A stretch of 64,000 nucleotides of DNA, from the NCBI GenBank assembly GCA_900544975.1, contig UQXI01000003.1, positions 1 through 64,000 of the forward strand, in the 5' to 3' direction. Source of the stretch: an uncultured Eubacteriales bacterium (GTDB taxonomy: Bacteria > Bacillota > Clostridia > Oscillospirales > Oscillospiraceae). Position numbers and translations under genes: made by a program. The notes under the pieces are model-generated. The model searched no databases. It was not told the DNA's origin and saw nothing but the letters and a program-made list of their open reading frames with translations. This document shows positions 25,215-32,119 of this stretch, piece by piece; the stretch's first letter is position 1, and the number at the start of each line of letters is the position of its first letter.

Positions 25215-25477
25215 AGGGCTTTCACATCCTTTCGGCTTGCCCCAAGTAGGGGCAGGACCATGGCCATATCCAGGCACAGGACCCTGTGCAAGCTCTCCAC
25301 CTCGCTCAACGTCAGCTGCCGGGGATGCTTAAGCCGCCTGGATAGGGTGCTAGGATCCATCCCAGCCTTGCGGGCTAAGGCCTTTTGAGATAGATCATAG
25401 TGCGCCAGGCGTTCGCGCACTTCCCGCCGGAAATCGTCTTCGGCGTATCCGGCGGCACCTAATTTGGTTCGGGGCAT
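25211..25477 (-). CDS. Helix-turn-helix phage protein (Cro/C1-like)
   Basis: The 88-residue product contains a helix-turn-helix of the lambda-repressor type (LSQKALARKAGMDPSTLSRRL) in its centre. It lies early in the leftward operon, away from the switch region, so it may tune early transcription. ATG 25477 fits the ribosome site better than GTG 25489. Confidence 0.78.
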   Translation of the reverse strand: MPRTKLGAAGYAEDDFRREVRERLAHYDLSQKALARKAGMDPSTLSRRLKHPRQLTLSEVESLHRVLCLDMAMVLPLLGASRKDVKAL

Positions 25478-25513
25478 GTTGGGGGTCACCTCCTTCTGGT
25501 GATTGCGGTACAG

Positions 25514-25542
25514 TTGAATCTCCCTCTTACTTGTGGTAAAAT
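25514..25542 (+). promoter_or_regulatory. Promoter of the DUF2513 gene
   Basis: TTGAAT (25514-25519), a 17-base spacer and TAAAAT (25537-25542) lie 26 bases before the ATG, with AAAGGAG between. It fires rightward, away from the early operon. Confidence 0.72.
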
Positions 25543-25567
25543 CTAGAAAAAGAAAGGAGATGAGATA

Positions 25568-25948
25568 ATGAAACTAAATCCAGACTGTGTACGGGACATC
25601 TTGTTGGCCGTAGAGGAAGGCTGCGACATAGGCAGGGGCGTATCAATTCCCGGCCCGAACTATAGCCGCTTGCAGCCATACAACGAGAGCGAAGTGCTTT
25701 ATCATGTCCGTCAGTGCGATTTATCCGGCTTTTTGTACCAGGCAAAAACCGACTTGCTTGGCACGTATACTATTCGTGATCTAACACCTGCAGGCCACGA
25801 GTTTCTTGCGAACATCCGAAAAGACACCATCTGGTCCGGAGTCAAGGATGTTGCGGGGAAAGTCGGAGCGACATCATTAAATGCGATAGTGCAGATCGCT
25901 TCCAACGTGGTCGCGCAAATGATTAAGCACCAATTCGGCCTTACTTGA
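25568..25948 (+). CDS. DUF2513-family phage protein
   Basis: The 126-residue protein starts MKLNPDCVRDILLAVEE and has the winged-helix-like pattern (VLYHVRQCDLSGFL, YTIRDLTPAGHEFLANIRKDTIW) of DUF2513, a family found in many Firmicutes phages and conjugative elements. It stands alone on the plus strand inside the leftward early region, so it has its own promoter. It may be a DNA-binding regulator; its role is unknown. Confidence 0.85.
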   Translation: MKLNPDCVRDILLAVEEGCDIGRGVSIPGPNYSRLQPYNESEVLYHVRQCDLSGFLYQAKTDLLGTYTIRDLTPAGHEFLANIRKDTIWSGVKDVAGKVGATSLNAIVQIASNVVAQMIKHQFGLT

Positions 25949-26120
25949 TCTTCAGGAGCTTGCTAACAACATACTCGCTGCTCGCCTTCATCTCTGCATC
26001 AGATGGGGGCGGGCAATTCTTTGTGGTCATGTAATGGCATATAGCCAGTAGGCTAACGTGGTTTTTGATCCAGCCGACTGCACAAATGGCAGCGGCTAGG
26101 CCCAAAATTGTGGTTAACAT
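25941..26120 (-). CDS. Small membrane protein (59 residues)
   Basis: A short frame from ATG 26118-26120, behind AAAGGAG, encodes a product beginning MLTTILGLAAAICAVGWIKN with one N-terminal hydrophobic segment, followed by a polar tail ending VVSKLLKIK. Its end overlaps the last bases of the DUF2513 gene on the other strand. Ribosome site, membrane segment and length make it credible. Function unknown. Confidence 0.6.
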   Translation of the reverse strand: MLTTILGLAAAICAVGWIKNHVSLLAICHYMTTKNCPPPSDAEMKASSEYVVSKLLKIK

Positions 26121-26205
26121 GTAGTGGCCATCTCCTTTCCTGAGGTGCTGTGTTTCTGCACGAGAACTAATTTAGGATTGTGCGGATGAGTGGGGTGTGG
26201 TAAGA

Positions 26206-26424
26206 TTAGGTGCGGGAGGGCTGATTGTGGGCGTCGCACGCATCTGCAATCAGAGTTTGCAGCGCAGCCCTTACCTTCGCTTCGGCGTGCTTAGACATCA
26301 CGTGCCCATTGAGGATTTGACTGAGATATTTGGGGTTCCACCCGATGGCTACTGCAAGCTGCTTCGCAGTAATTCCATTTAGATGCATGTCGCCCACTAC
26401 CTCAGCGGTCCATTGTGCAGGCAT
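26206..26424 (-). CDS. Phage helix-turn-helix protein (Cro-like, first early gene)
   Basis: The 72-residue product has a helix-turn-helix (ITAKQLAVAIGWNPKYLSQIL) in its centre and little else, which fits Cro or a small early regulator. ATG 26424 follows GGAGG by eight bases. It is the first gene of the leftward early operon, directly after the operator-bearing promoter, the classic cro position. Confidence 0.82.
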   Translation of the reverse strand: MPAQWTAEVVGDMHLNGITAKQLAVAIGWNPKYLSQILNGHVMSKHAEAKVRAALQTLIADACDAHNQPSRT

Positions 26425-26514
26425 GTCGTTCACCTCCTTATTTTTGTTGACTTTGGTTAGGTTTTGGGTTAGAATATAAGTGCCAGTTGATAATAAGTCC
26501 AGAAACGCCAGGTG

Positions 26515-26590
26515 CCTAAACTTGTTTAGGTGTATCGCTATTATAGCTAACTTTTGTTAGCGTGTCAAGTGCGAGCAGCTAACAAAAGTC
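26515..26590. promoter_or_regulatory. Lysis-lysogeny operators
   Basis: Three related sites are visible: CCTAAACTTGTTTAGG (26515-26530), GCTAACTTTTGTTAGC (26546-26561) and a half-conserved GCTAACAAAAGTC (26578-26590). The second lies exactly inside the spacer of the early promoter and the first just after its start point. They are the likely binding sites of the repressor encoded at 26631 and of the Cro-like protein. Confidence 0.82.
26540..26568 (-). promoter_or_regulatory. Leftward early promoter
   Basis: TTGACA (26563-26568), a 17-base spacer and TATAAT (26540-26545) form a perfect sigma-A promoter leading into the Cro-like gene and the rest of the early operon. A palindromic operator fills its spacer, so repressor binding should shut it off. 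Confidence 0.9.
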
Positions 26591-26630
26591 AGATTTGGCG
26601 TTTTGCACAAAAATGGAGCGCAAGACGACT

Positions 26631-27026
26631 ATGTTTTATGACAAATTCAAAAAGCTTTGCGACGAAAATGGCGTTACATGCAATAAAGTTGCGCTAGAAA
26701 TTGGGCTAAGTAACGCAACGCCCACCACATGGAAAAAACGCGGTTTAACCCCAAGATACGAAACTCTTCAAAAAATTGCTGAGTATTTTCATATATCTGT
26801 TGAATATCTGATTAACGGGGGAGACGAAGAATGTGCGCCTGTCGAACCCGGAAAGTCTGGGGCGGATGACTACCCACTAAATGCAAAAAATTTCCCTTTC
26901 CCAAGCAGCGACGGCGAAGCCGCTAAATGGAAAAGGGAAATATTGGAAAATTTGGATGATTTGCCTACGGATGCGCTGGCGTTTCTGGCTGGGCAGATAG
27001 CCATGATAAAAAACAATCGCGAATAA
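26631..27026 (+). CDS. CI-like phage repressor
   Basis: The product has an N-terminal helix-turn-helix (VTCNKVALEIGLSNATPTTWKK, whose key turn is GLSNAT) and a C-terminal part of about 60 residues without a LexA-type protease domain. Start is uncertain: ATG 26631 fits family length, ATG 26613 is in frame but no strong ribosome site is seen for either. It runs rightward opposite the Cro-like gene, across the shared operators, as CI does. Confidence 0.82.
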   Translation: MFYDKFKKLCDENGVTCNKVALEIGLSNATPTTWKKRGLTPRYETLQKIAEYFHISVEYLINGGDEECAPVEPGKSGADDYPLNAKNFPFPSSDGEAAKWKREILENLDDLPTDALAFLAGQIAMIKNNRE

Positions 27027-27096
27027 TCTCGATCTCAGCGTCTGTCAAATTGTTAATCTCTGATTTTATGTAATCTATCATTTCGTTTCTGCTCAT
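26965..27096 (-). CDS. Very small phage protein (43 residues)
   Basis: A frame from ATG 27094-27096, with AAAGGAGG seven bases before it, encodes a product beginning MSRNEMIDYIKSEINNLTD. It is a single charged helix pair and overlaps the end of the repressor gene on the other strand. The strong ribosome site is the main support; similar short helical proteins occur beside phage repressors. Function unknown. Confidence 0.5.
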   Translation of the reverse strand: MSRNEMIDYIKSEINNLTDAEIEIIRDCFLSWLSAQPETPAHP

Positions 27097-27147
27097 AGCC
27101 GCTCCTCCTTTTGTGCGTGCCCGCCCGTAGGCGGGCAAAACTGGTAT

Positions 27148-27348
27148 CTAATCTTCTTCGATATCTTCTGGCATTAGATCATCTAAGCTTATCTCCAATG
27201 CGGTTGCAAGCTTCCTAATTATGCTTGCCTTCGGATCTACCAATCCACATTCGATTCTGGATATCGTTGCGGGAGCCACTCCGGATAATTTAGCCAAAGC
27301 TCTTACGGAGTACCCCTTATTTTCTCGCTGATTACGCAGATTTATCAA
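27148..27348 (-). CDS. XRE-family regulator, second repressor
   Basis: The 66-residue protein is one helix-turn-helix domain (YSVRALAKLSGVAPATISRIE) with an acidic end. TTG 27348 is the only start in frame that keeps the domain whole and has a G-rich ribosome site. It runs leftward, convergent with the first repressor. It may control the probable conversion genes or the integrase on its right. Confidence 0.82.
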   Translation of the reverse strand: MINLRNQRENKGYSVRALAKLSGVAPATISRIECGLVDPKASIIRKLATALEISLDDLMPEDIEED

Positions 27349-27690
27349 TTATGCCACCCCCGTCTGTATCTTGTGCGGAGGCGTATCGGATTATCCACAT
27401 TATAGCACAAAATGTGTTTCATGTGTGGAACAAACGGAAATTTTTTGAAATTCGTGTAACATGCACAAATCTAGAGGTGTGCTTTTGTGCATGTTGCACA
27501 GAAAATTATCACTCCATTCTCTTAAAACGTTGTGTATTATGTTCTGCGAATGCTTGCGTTTTGAGGCTCACTTCTCGATCGTTTGTTTGGATTATACCAA
27601 ACAGGCGTTCACATGTCAATGGACAAAATCTGGGCTAGTAACCAACCGGCGCTATGTCGGTGGCAATATAAAGAAAAGAGGGACACACAA
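27349..27690. promoter_or_regulatory. AT-rich control region between second repressor and lipoprotein gene
   Basis: No convincing gene is present. It holds an extended -10 box (TGCTATAAT on the minus strand, 27399-27407) for the second repressor and palindromes CACAAAATGTG (27406-27416), TGTGCATGTTGCACA (27486-27500) and GTTTGGATTATACCAAAC (27585-27602). The last two are good operator candidates. Confidence 0.6.
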
Positions 27691-28287
27691 ATGAAAAGAG
27701 CTATATTTTTGCTAGCTGCGCTGTGTATGCTATTTAGCGTAACAGCCTGTGCCGGCGGACAGTCGCCGGAAGAAGATGCATCCCCCCAATCGCACATGAT
27801 TGATTCGCTGCCCAGTGATATGGACTTTTCTGGTAAAACCGTACCATTAGAAAGGGTAACCTTTTTCGAAAGCTATGGCAACCACGGATACACCGGCTAC
27901 GTCATCGTTGCTATGTCACGTGAAAATCTGAGCGATGACGATATACACTGGATGACAAAAATGGACTTGGACAGTGTAAATACGGAGATGCAAGTCAATA
28001 TTTATTTAGACGGAGGCGAGAACGATCTTGACGAAAGAGCACGCCTCATGAAAAAGATATATAATAACGAAGAACTATACTACATTTTTGAGACAGGCCT
28101 CGAACGTTATACCCTTAAGGGAGCTGAGGTTAGCTGCCAGATAATATCAAGCCCGGTGGGTATAACGGATCCGGGGACCACATATTACCATTATTTCTTT
28201 GACATTGATGGTGATTACTATTCAGATTCTATCGAGGCACTGACTGCAAACGAGCGGTCTGCGCTGATTGATGCGCTTACTACCTAG
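27691..28287 (+). CDS. Predicted lipoprotein, probable lysogenic-conversion gene
   Basis: The 198-residue product starts MKRAIFLLAALCMLFSVTAC, a type II signal peptide with lipobox VTAC at residues 17-20, so it should be anchored to the outer face of the membrane. The mature part is acidic and has no recognised domain. It lies between the repressor and the integrase on the lysogenic strand, a typical place for genes expressed in the lysogen. It may protect against superinfection or alter the cell surface; this is inference. Confidence 0.72.
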   Translation: MKRAIFLLAALCMLFSVTACAGGQSPEEDASPQSHMIDSLPSDMDFSGKTVPLERVTFFESYGNHGYTGYVIVAMSRENLSDDDIHWMTKMDLDSVNTEMQVNIYLDGGENDLDERARLMKKIYNNEELYYIFETGLERYTLKGAEVSCQIISSPVGITDPGTTYYHYFFDIDGDYYSDSIEALTANERSALIDALTT

Positions 28288-28359
28288 AGAGATAGCGCCA
28301 AATATAATCATCCGCCCCCAAGCAGGGCCGGAGGAAATAAAAAGAAAGAGGGAATTATT

Positions 28360-28704
28360 ATGCCGCAAATTACATGTACAGACTGTGGCCAGCAAATCTC
28401 CGGCACGGCCAAAACCTGTCCACACTGTGGACGCGTCGTAGACCCAATTATTGAGGGAAACCGCAGGAAGGCATACCGCGCCTCTGGAAAGCTGATGGAG
28501 GGGATAGCCATCGCATTTCTGGCTGTCGGATTTGTCCTGGCTATCCTGGCGGCAAAGCAATACAAAATCATATCCGGAGATGGGTACCAGTTGAAAGAGA
28601 CGGTCAATTGGGTTTTGGCTGCCATGGTATTTGCGTCATCCGCATTTCCGGCGGCCGTGTGCTACGGCATCGGCAAGTTGATCGGTGCTAAAGCGGATCT
28701 GTAA
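28360..28704 (+). CDS. Zinc-ribbon membrane protein, probable lysogenic-conversion gene
   Basis: The 114-residue protein begins with a zinc ribbon (MPQITCTDCGQQ...TCPHCGR, four Cys) followed by two membrane segments (about residues 45-65, IAIAFLAVGFVLAILAA, and 85-105, VLAAMVFASSAFPAAVCYGIG). Such zinc_ribbon plus membrane proteins are widespread in Firmicutes with unknown roles. It follows the lipoprotein gene on the same strand. Confidence 0.75.
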   Translation: MPQITCTDCGQQISGTAKTCPHCGRVVDPIIEGNRRKAYRASGKLMEGIAIAFLAVGFVLAILAAKQYKIISGDGYQLKETVNWVLAAMVFASSAFPAAVCYGIGKLIGAKADL

Positions 28705-28719
28705 AATAACAAAATTTCC

Positions 28720-28747
28720 CGCTCCAGGGATTACCCCGGAGCGGGAA
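28720..28747 (+). terminator. Stem-loop before the integrase gene
   Basis: CCCGCTCC and GGAGCGGG pair around a 12-base loop between the zinc-ribbon gene and integrase. There is no T run, so termination is uncertain; it may cap or slow the transcript. Confidence 0.5.
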
Positions 28748-28775
28748 TAAACTTAGATTAGAAAGGAGCCACCAC

Positions 28776-29807
28776 ATGAAAATACCAAAAGCCAAACAGC
28801 TCCCCTCGGGCTCCTGGTTTTGCCGTGTGCGGGTGAATGGTCAGGATATAGGAATTACACGCCCCACGGAGAAAGAGGCCGTGGCGGAGGCTATGGCCGT
28901 CAAGGCGGGGACAATTGAGGCGAAGAAGTCAGGGAAGAAAACGTTGACGGATGCCATTGATGATTACATCGCCGCTCGGGTGAATGTCTTATCTCCGGCG
29001 ACTATTTTGGGGTACCGGAGGATCCAGAAAAACCGGTTCCAGGACGTGATGCGTTTGGACGTGCACAAGATGACGCAGGAGAAATGGCAGCGGGCGGTGA
29101 ACGCAGAAGCACGGAAATATAGCGGAAAGACACTGAAGAACTCCTGGCTATTTCTTGCATCTGTGATTCGAGAGGAAACAGGGGAGCGGATCACCGTAAA
29201 GCTTCCGCAGGTGCTGCCAAACGAGAAGGGATTCTTACAGGCGGAAGAAATCCCGACGTTGCTGAAAGCTTTAGCTGGGAGTGACGTCGAAATTGCTGCA
29301 CTGCTCGCCCTGAGCAGTATGCGGCAATCGGAAATATTGGGCTTGAAATGGGATAATGTGGACCTGGAAAGCAACGTTATCCGCATCGAGGAGACAGCGG
29401 TGAAAGGGGAATCCGGATGGGTAAGAAAAGCGGAAACGAAGAATCTGACATCAAGGCGAATGATCCCGATTATTGCACCGCTTAGGTCTGCTCTTGAAAA
29501 TGCTCCCCAAAAAGAGGGTTACGTTGTCACGATGTCCGACAACACTATACGTAGGAAGTTGCGGGATTTATCGAAAGATGCTGATATCCCGTATGTCGGG
29601 TTGCACGGACTACGGCACAGCTTCGCTTCGCTTGCTTACCACCTGGGCCTCTCGGAGGAAGCCACGATGAAAATTGGCGGTTGGGCGGACATCCAGACGA
29701 TGCGGCGTATTTACACACATATCTCCGAATCTGACATAAATGCACAGTCTGAAAGGTTTTTAGATTTTTTCAAAAATGGCAATGAAAACGGCAATGGAAA
29801 CTTGTAG
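28776..29807 (+). CDS. int: Tyrosine-family phage integrase
   Basis: The 343-residue protein has an N-terminal arm-binding strand domain (residues 1-45), a SAM-like core (55-150) and the catalytic domain with Arg183, His277-x-x-Arg280 (HGLRHS), Trp303 and the nucleophile Tyr313. It recombines the phage site with the 3' end of a tRNA-like gene, found 35 bases after its stop. No excisionase gene is obvious next to it; one of the small helix-turn-helix proteins might serve. Confidence 0.96.
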   Translation: MKIPKAKQLPSGSWFCRVRVNGQDIGITRPTEKEAVAEAMAVKAGTIEAKKSGKKTLTDAIDDYIAARVNVLSPATILGYRRIQKNRFQDVMRLDVHKMTQEKWQRAVNAEARKYSGKTLKNSWLFLASVIREETGERITVKLPQVLPNEKGFLQAEEIPTLLKALAGSDVEIAALLALSSMRQSEILGLKWDNVDLESNVIRIEETAVKGESGWVRKAETKNLTSRRMIPIIAPLRSALENAPQKEGYVVTMSDNTIRRKLRDLSKDADIPYVGLHGLRHSFASLAYHLGLSEEATMKIGGWADIQTMRRIYTHISESDINAQSERFLDFFKNGNENGNGNL

Positions 29808-29808
29808 A

Positions 29809-29830
29809 CGCCGATATACCGGCGTTTTTA
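29809..29830 (+). terminator. Integrase terminator
   Basis: CGCCG and CGGCG pair around a short loop, followed by TTTTT. It lies two bases after the integrase stop. Confidence 0.8.
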
Positions 29831-29841
29831 GCGATGTTGAG

Positions 29842-29870
29842 CAAGGGTTCAAATCCCTCCATCTCCGCCA
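29842..29870 (+). other. Right attachment site: 3' end of a tRNA-like gene
   Basis: The segment reads like the T arm (AGGGTTCAAATCCCT) and 3' acceptor strand ending CCGCCA of a tRNA or tmRNA. The gene body is absent here and must lie at the left end of the prophage, outside the window. The discriminator base is G, which fits tRNA-Ser, but the acceptor strand would also suit a tmRNA; the identity cannot be settled. Confidence 0.82.
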
Positions 29871-29873
29871 AGA

Positions 29874-29923
29874 CTGGACACCAGTTTTGATGCGAGAGTA
29901 TCTTGATTGGTGTCCAGCTTTTT
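29874..29923 (+). terminator. Terminator of the interrupted tRNA-like gene
   Basis: CTGGACACCA and TGGTGTCCAG pair, followed by CTTTTT, starting four bases after the CCA end. It shows that the tRNA-like gene was the end of a transcript before phage insertion. Confidence 0.88.
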
Positions 29924-29963
29924 CACTAAATGAGAAATAACCAATTACAGGAAAGGAAAAACT

Positions 29964-30485
29964 ATGCGGCTGTTTCATGTTAGTGAAGAACCTGATATAA
30001 AAGTCTTTGAACCGCGCTTACCAACACGAAAAGATCTCAATCAAAATATCGGATTGGTATGGGCAATAGATGAAGCAAGATTGCCCAACTTTTTAACTCC
30101 CCGAGATTGTCCGCGGGTTGCTTATCATGTGGGCTACCAGACAACTGATTCTGATAAAAAACGCTTTTTCTCTTCCTCTGGAATTTCACATGCTATCGTG
30201 GTAGAGAGCAAATGGTATCGCACTATGAAAAACACGGTATTGTATTTATATGAATTCAATATAGAGGATTTTGCATTGCAAGATAGCATTGCTGGGTACT
30301 ACGTTGCAACAACAGCACAATATCCAAAGAAAAAATATGTGCTTACTGATTTGTTCGGTGAGTTATTGAAACGAAACGTAGAAATACGAATTACAGACAA
30401 TCTATGGGATATGGCAGGTGATGTAAAGACCTCAACATTAAATTGGTCTTTATGCCGGATGGCAAACGCCGCGCTGCGTCCTTGA
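29964..30485 (+). CDS. DUF6886-family protein
   Basis: The 173-residue product starts MRLFHVSEEPDIKVFEPRLP and holds the GLVWAIDEARLPNFLTPRDCPRV-type segment, both typical of DUF6886. The fold and activity are unknown, but the His/Asp-rich N-terminus and RNase-like length have led to comparisons with small nucleotide- or RNA-binding proteins; no claim is made. Low GC content sets it apart from the genes after 32 kb, suggesting acquisition. Confidence 0.8.
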   Translation: MRLFHVSEEPDIKVFEPRLPTRKDLNQNIGLVWAIDEARLPNFLTPRDCPRVAYHVGYQTTDSDKKRFFSSSGISHAIVVESKWYRTMKNTVLYLYEFNIEDFALQDSIAGYYVATTAQYPKKKYVLTDLFGELLKRNVEIRITDNLWDMAGDVKTSTLNWSLCRMANAALRP

Positions 30486-30584
30486 CGATTCATAGGTGTA
30501 CACCATTTCATTATTCCTACACCTTTTAACAAAAGGTAGGAGGGGTGTGCAATTCGTATCAAAATAGGTTTTTCTTTTCATAAG

Positions 30585-30622
30585 TCCACCGTAGTTTTGA
30601 TAGAATCGCGGTGGGCTTTTTT
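30585..30622 (+). terminator. Intrinsic terminator
   Basis: CCACCG and CGGTGG pair around an AT-rich loop, followed by GCTTTTTT. It ends rightward transcription after the DUF6886 gene. Confidence 0.7.
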
Positions 30623-30713
30623 CTGCGCTGCTGCATAGAAGGAAAAGGATATGGAACGTGCTCTGAAAACTGGTGATACAATGCACTTTTGACTATGTTG
30701 GGGGGGAGACTAT

Positions 30714-31250
30714 GTGATTACAATTAGGAACATTGATACACAGATGAAGGATGATATCAATATACCGAATGAGCCGTTCAGTATATTTGGGCGGGTAATA
30801 CCGTCCTATACGGACGGACGCTGGACCTATGAGGTCATCCGGTTTGCGCCGGAAAACGTCACAGAAATGAAGTTCCCGGATGAGAATTACCGCTATGAGG
30901 ATATGCCGGACAGTACGTTTCTCGGTGCATATGACGGTGAGAAATGCGTGGGATTGGCAATCCTGCAACCCGGATTTTTCAAGTATATGTACCTGTACGA
31001 CCTGAAAGTAATCCAGGCATACAGAGGACAGCATATTGGAAAAATGTTGATAAAGAGAGCGAAGGAAGTTGCTGCAGAACAGGGATATTGCGGGATCTAT
31101 ACGCAGGGTCAGGACAACAATCCTGGTGCGTGCCTGTTTTATCTTCATTCCGGCTTTTATATTGGTGGACTGGATACCAATGTTTATCGGCATACAAGGC
31201 AGGAGGGTAAGGCGGATATCATATTTTATTCAGATTGTGAGGAAAAATGA
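30714..31250 (+). CDS. Streptothricin-acetyltransferase-like GNAT
   Basis: The 178-residue protein matches the GNAT family: motif with YLYDLKVIQAYRGQHIGKML (acetyl-CoA binding R-G-x-x-I-G at about residue 103-109), and the QDNNPGACLFYLHSGF segment typical of Sat proteins, which acetylate streptothricin. GTG 30714 follows GGGGGGAG; an ATG two bases earlier is out of frame. Whether it gives resistance is not shown by the sequence. AT-rich, probably acquired. Confidence 0.85.
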   Translation: MITIRNIDTQMKDDINIPNEPFSIFGRVIPSYTDGRWTYEVIRFAPENVTEMKFPDENYRYEDMPDSTFLGAYDGEKCVGLAILQPGFFKYMYLYDLKVIQAYRGQHIGKMLIKRAKEVAAEQGYCGIYTQGQDNNPGACLFYLHSGFYIGGLDTNVYRHTRQEGKADIIFYSDCEEK

Positions 31251-31288
31251 GGCTTAATAAATAGTGGTTTGCAGGGGTGGTTGAGCAA

Positions 31289-31765
31289 ATGGTTTTTGAG
31301 TTCGGATCATATAAAGCTGATATTGATGTTGAAAAAACGAGGCACTTTTACAAGAATGCAGAATCCGTCAGTAAAAGGTGCTCGTGCGATGGCTGCACAA
31401 ATTTTGAGGAAGCCGTCGCAGTGCTTCCACAATCAGTAATCAAGTTTTTTGCTGATCTTGGCATCGATATGAGAAAAGTCTGCGAGTGTTATGTAAACAT
31501 CACAAATGATAATGGAACGCTATTATATGGTGGCTTTTATCATGTCTGTGGTACTTTGTTAGATGGGGAGAGCGCATGGAAAAAAATCAACGATAGCACT
31601 GCATACTGGGATGATGGGGCAGCTGTTTCTGTTTCTCCCAATTTCCGAGTGTCTTTTCAGGAAGATATTTCGTTGCTGGAAACAGGCTTCCCATTGCCGG
31701 TGATTCAGCTTGAGTTCTCTGCGAGTATTCCTTGGGTGTTGGAAAAGAAGAATACTTACATATAA
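31289..31765 (+). CDS. Conserved hypothetical protein
   Basis: The 158-residue protein begins MVFEFGSYKADIDVEKTR and carries a CSCDGCTNF motif near residue 30, which may bind metal, then a mixed alpha/beta region. It is found among Firmicutes as an uncharacterised family, to my knowledge. ATG 31289 is preferred to GTG 31277, since AGGGG lies suitably ahead. No function assigned. Confidence 0.7.
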   Translation: MVFEFGSYKADIDVEKTRHFYKNAESVSKRCSCDGCTNFEEAVAVLPQSVIKFFADLGIDMRKVCECYVNITNDNGTLLYGGFYHVCGTLLDGESAWKKINDSTAYWDDGAAVSVSPNFRVSFQEDISLLETGFPLPVIQLEFSASIPWVLEKKNTYI

Positions 31766-31894
31766 CGTGCTGGCTTCCGACTTGACGGACTCCTTATCAC
31801 AACTATATGATTCGCTCCATTCTTGAGGACGCTTTTCCCCTTAGTGGGGGTGCATTGTCTATCAAAATTACAGTTATTTGACAACTCAGAACTT
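31766..31894. other. Intergenic stretch, nothing recognised
   Basis: The stretch between the conserved hypothetical gene and the next terminator holds no credible gene or strong motif. With the two terminators that follow, it makes up a gap of about 350 bases. Confidence 0.6.
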
Positions 31895-31955
31895 TCCCTT
31901 CCGGCGTAGCTTCCCGCTTTGTGGAAAGCTGCGCTGGAAGGGGAATTTTTTCTCT
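31895..31955 (+). terminator. Long intrinsic terminator
   Basis: CCCTTCCGGCGTAGCTT pairs with AAGCTGCGCTGGAAGGGG with two bulges, and is followed by AATTTTTT. It ends the rightward transcript of the island. Confidence 0.8.
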
Positions 31956-32040
31956 TTCGGGTTCGACTCGCTTCGCTGGACTCGGGCCTGGGTTGGGCGT
32001 TGCGCTTGCTGTATCGTATTTCTAGAATAGGTGTATCACA

Positions 32041-32082
32041 AACCGGCCTGCTGTAAAAGCAAAGCTTTGCAACAGGCCGGTC
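32041..32082 (-). terminator. Terminator of the trmL-pgk-tpiA operon
   Basis: ACCGGCCTGTTG and CAGCAGGCCGGT form a long stem about 40 bases after the tpiA stop, followed on the minus strand by TTTGTG. Confidence 0.75.
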
Positions 32083-32119
32083 ATAATACACAGGTCTAAA
32101 CAAATTCGGGCAGGTACTA

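Larger units (their letters stand above)
1..29870. mobile_element. Siphovirus-type prophage, right-hand part
   Basis: The stretch carries a complete head and tail morphogenesis set, terminase, replication and recombination genes, repressors and a tyrosine integrase, and ends in the 3' part of a tRNA-like gene that acts as the right attachment site. The tail, baseplate and lysis genes to the left of the baseplate protein are outside the window, so the left junction cannot be seen. Lytic genes run leftward; integrase, one repressor and probable conversion genes run rightward. No frameshifted or broken essential phage gene is visible, so the prophage may be functional. Confidence 0.97.

Noticed and set aside
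27351..27638. 95-codon plus-strand frame in the immunity region
   Set aside because: It spans promoter and operator sequence, is rich in Cys and lacks a ribosome site.
29831..29870. Complete tRNA gene
   Set aside because: Only the T arm and 3' acceptor strand are present; no D arm or anticodon arm precedes them.
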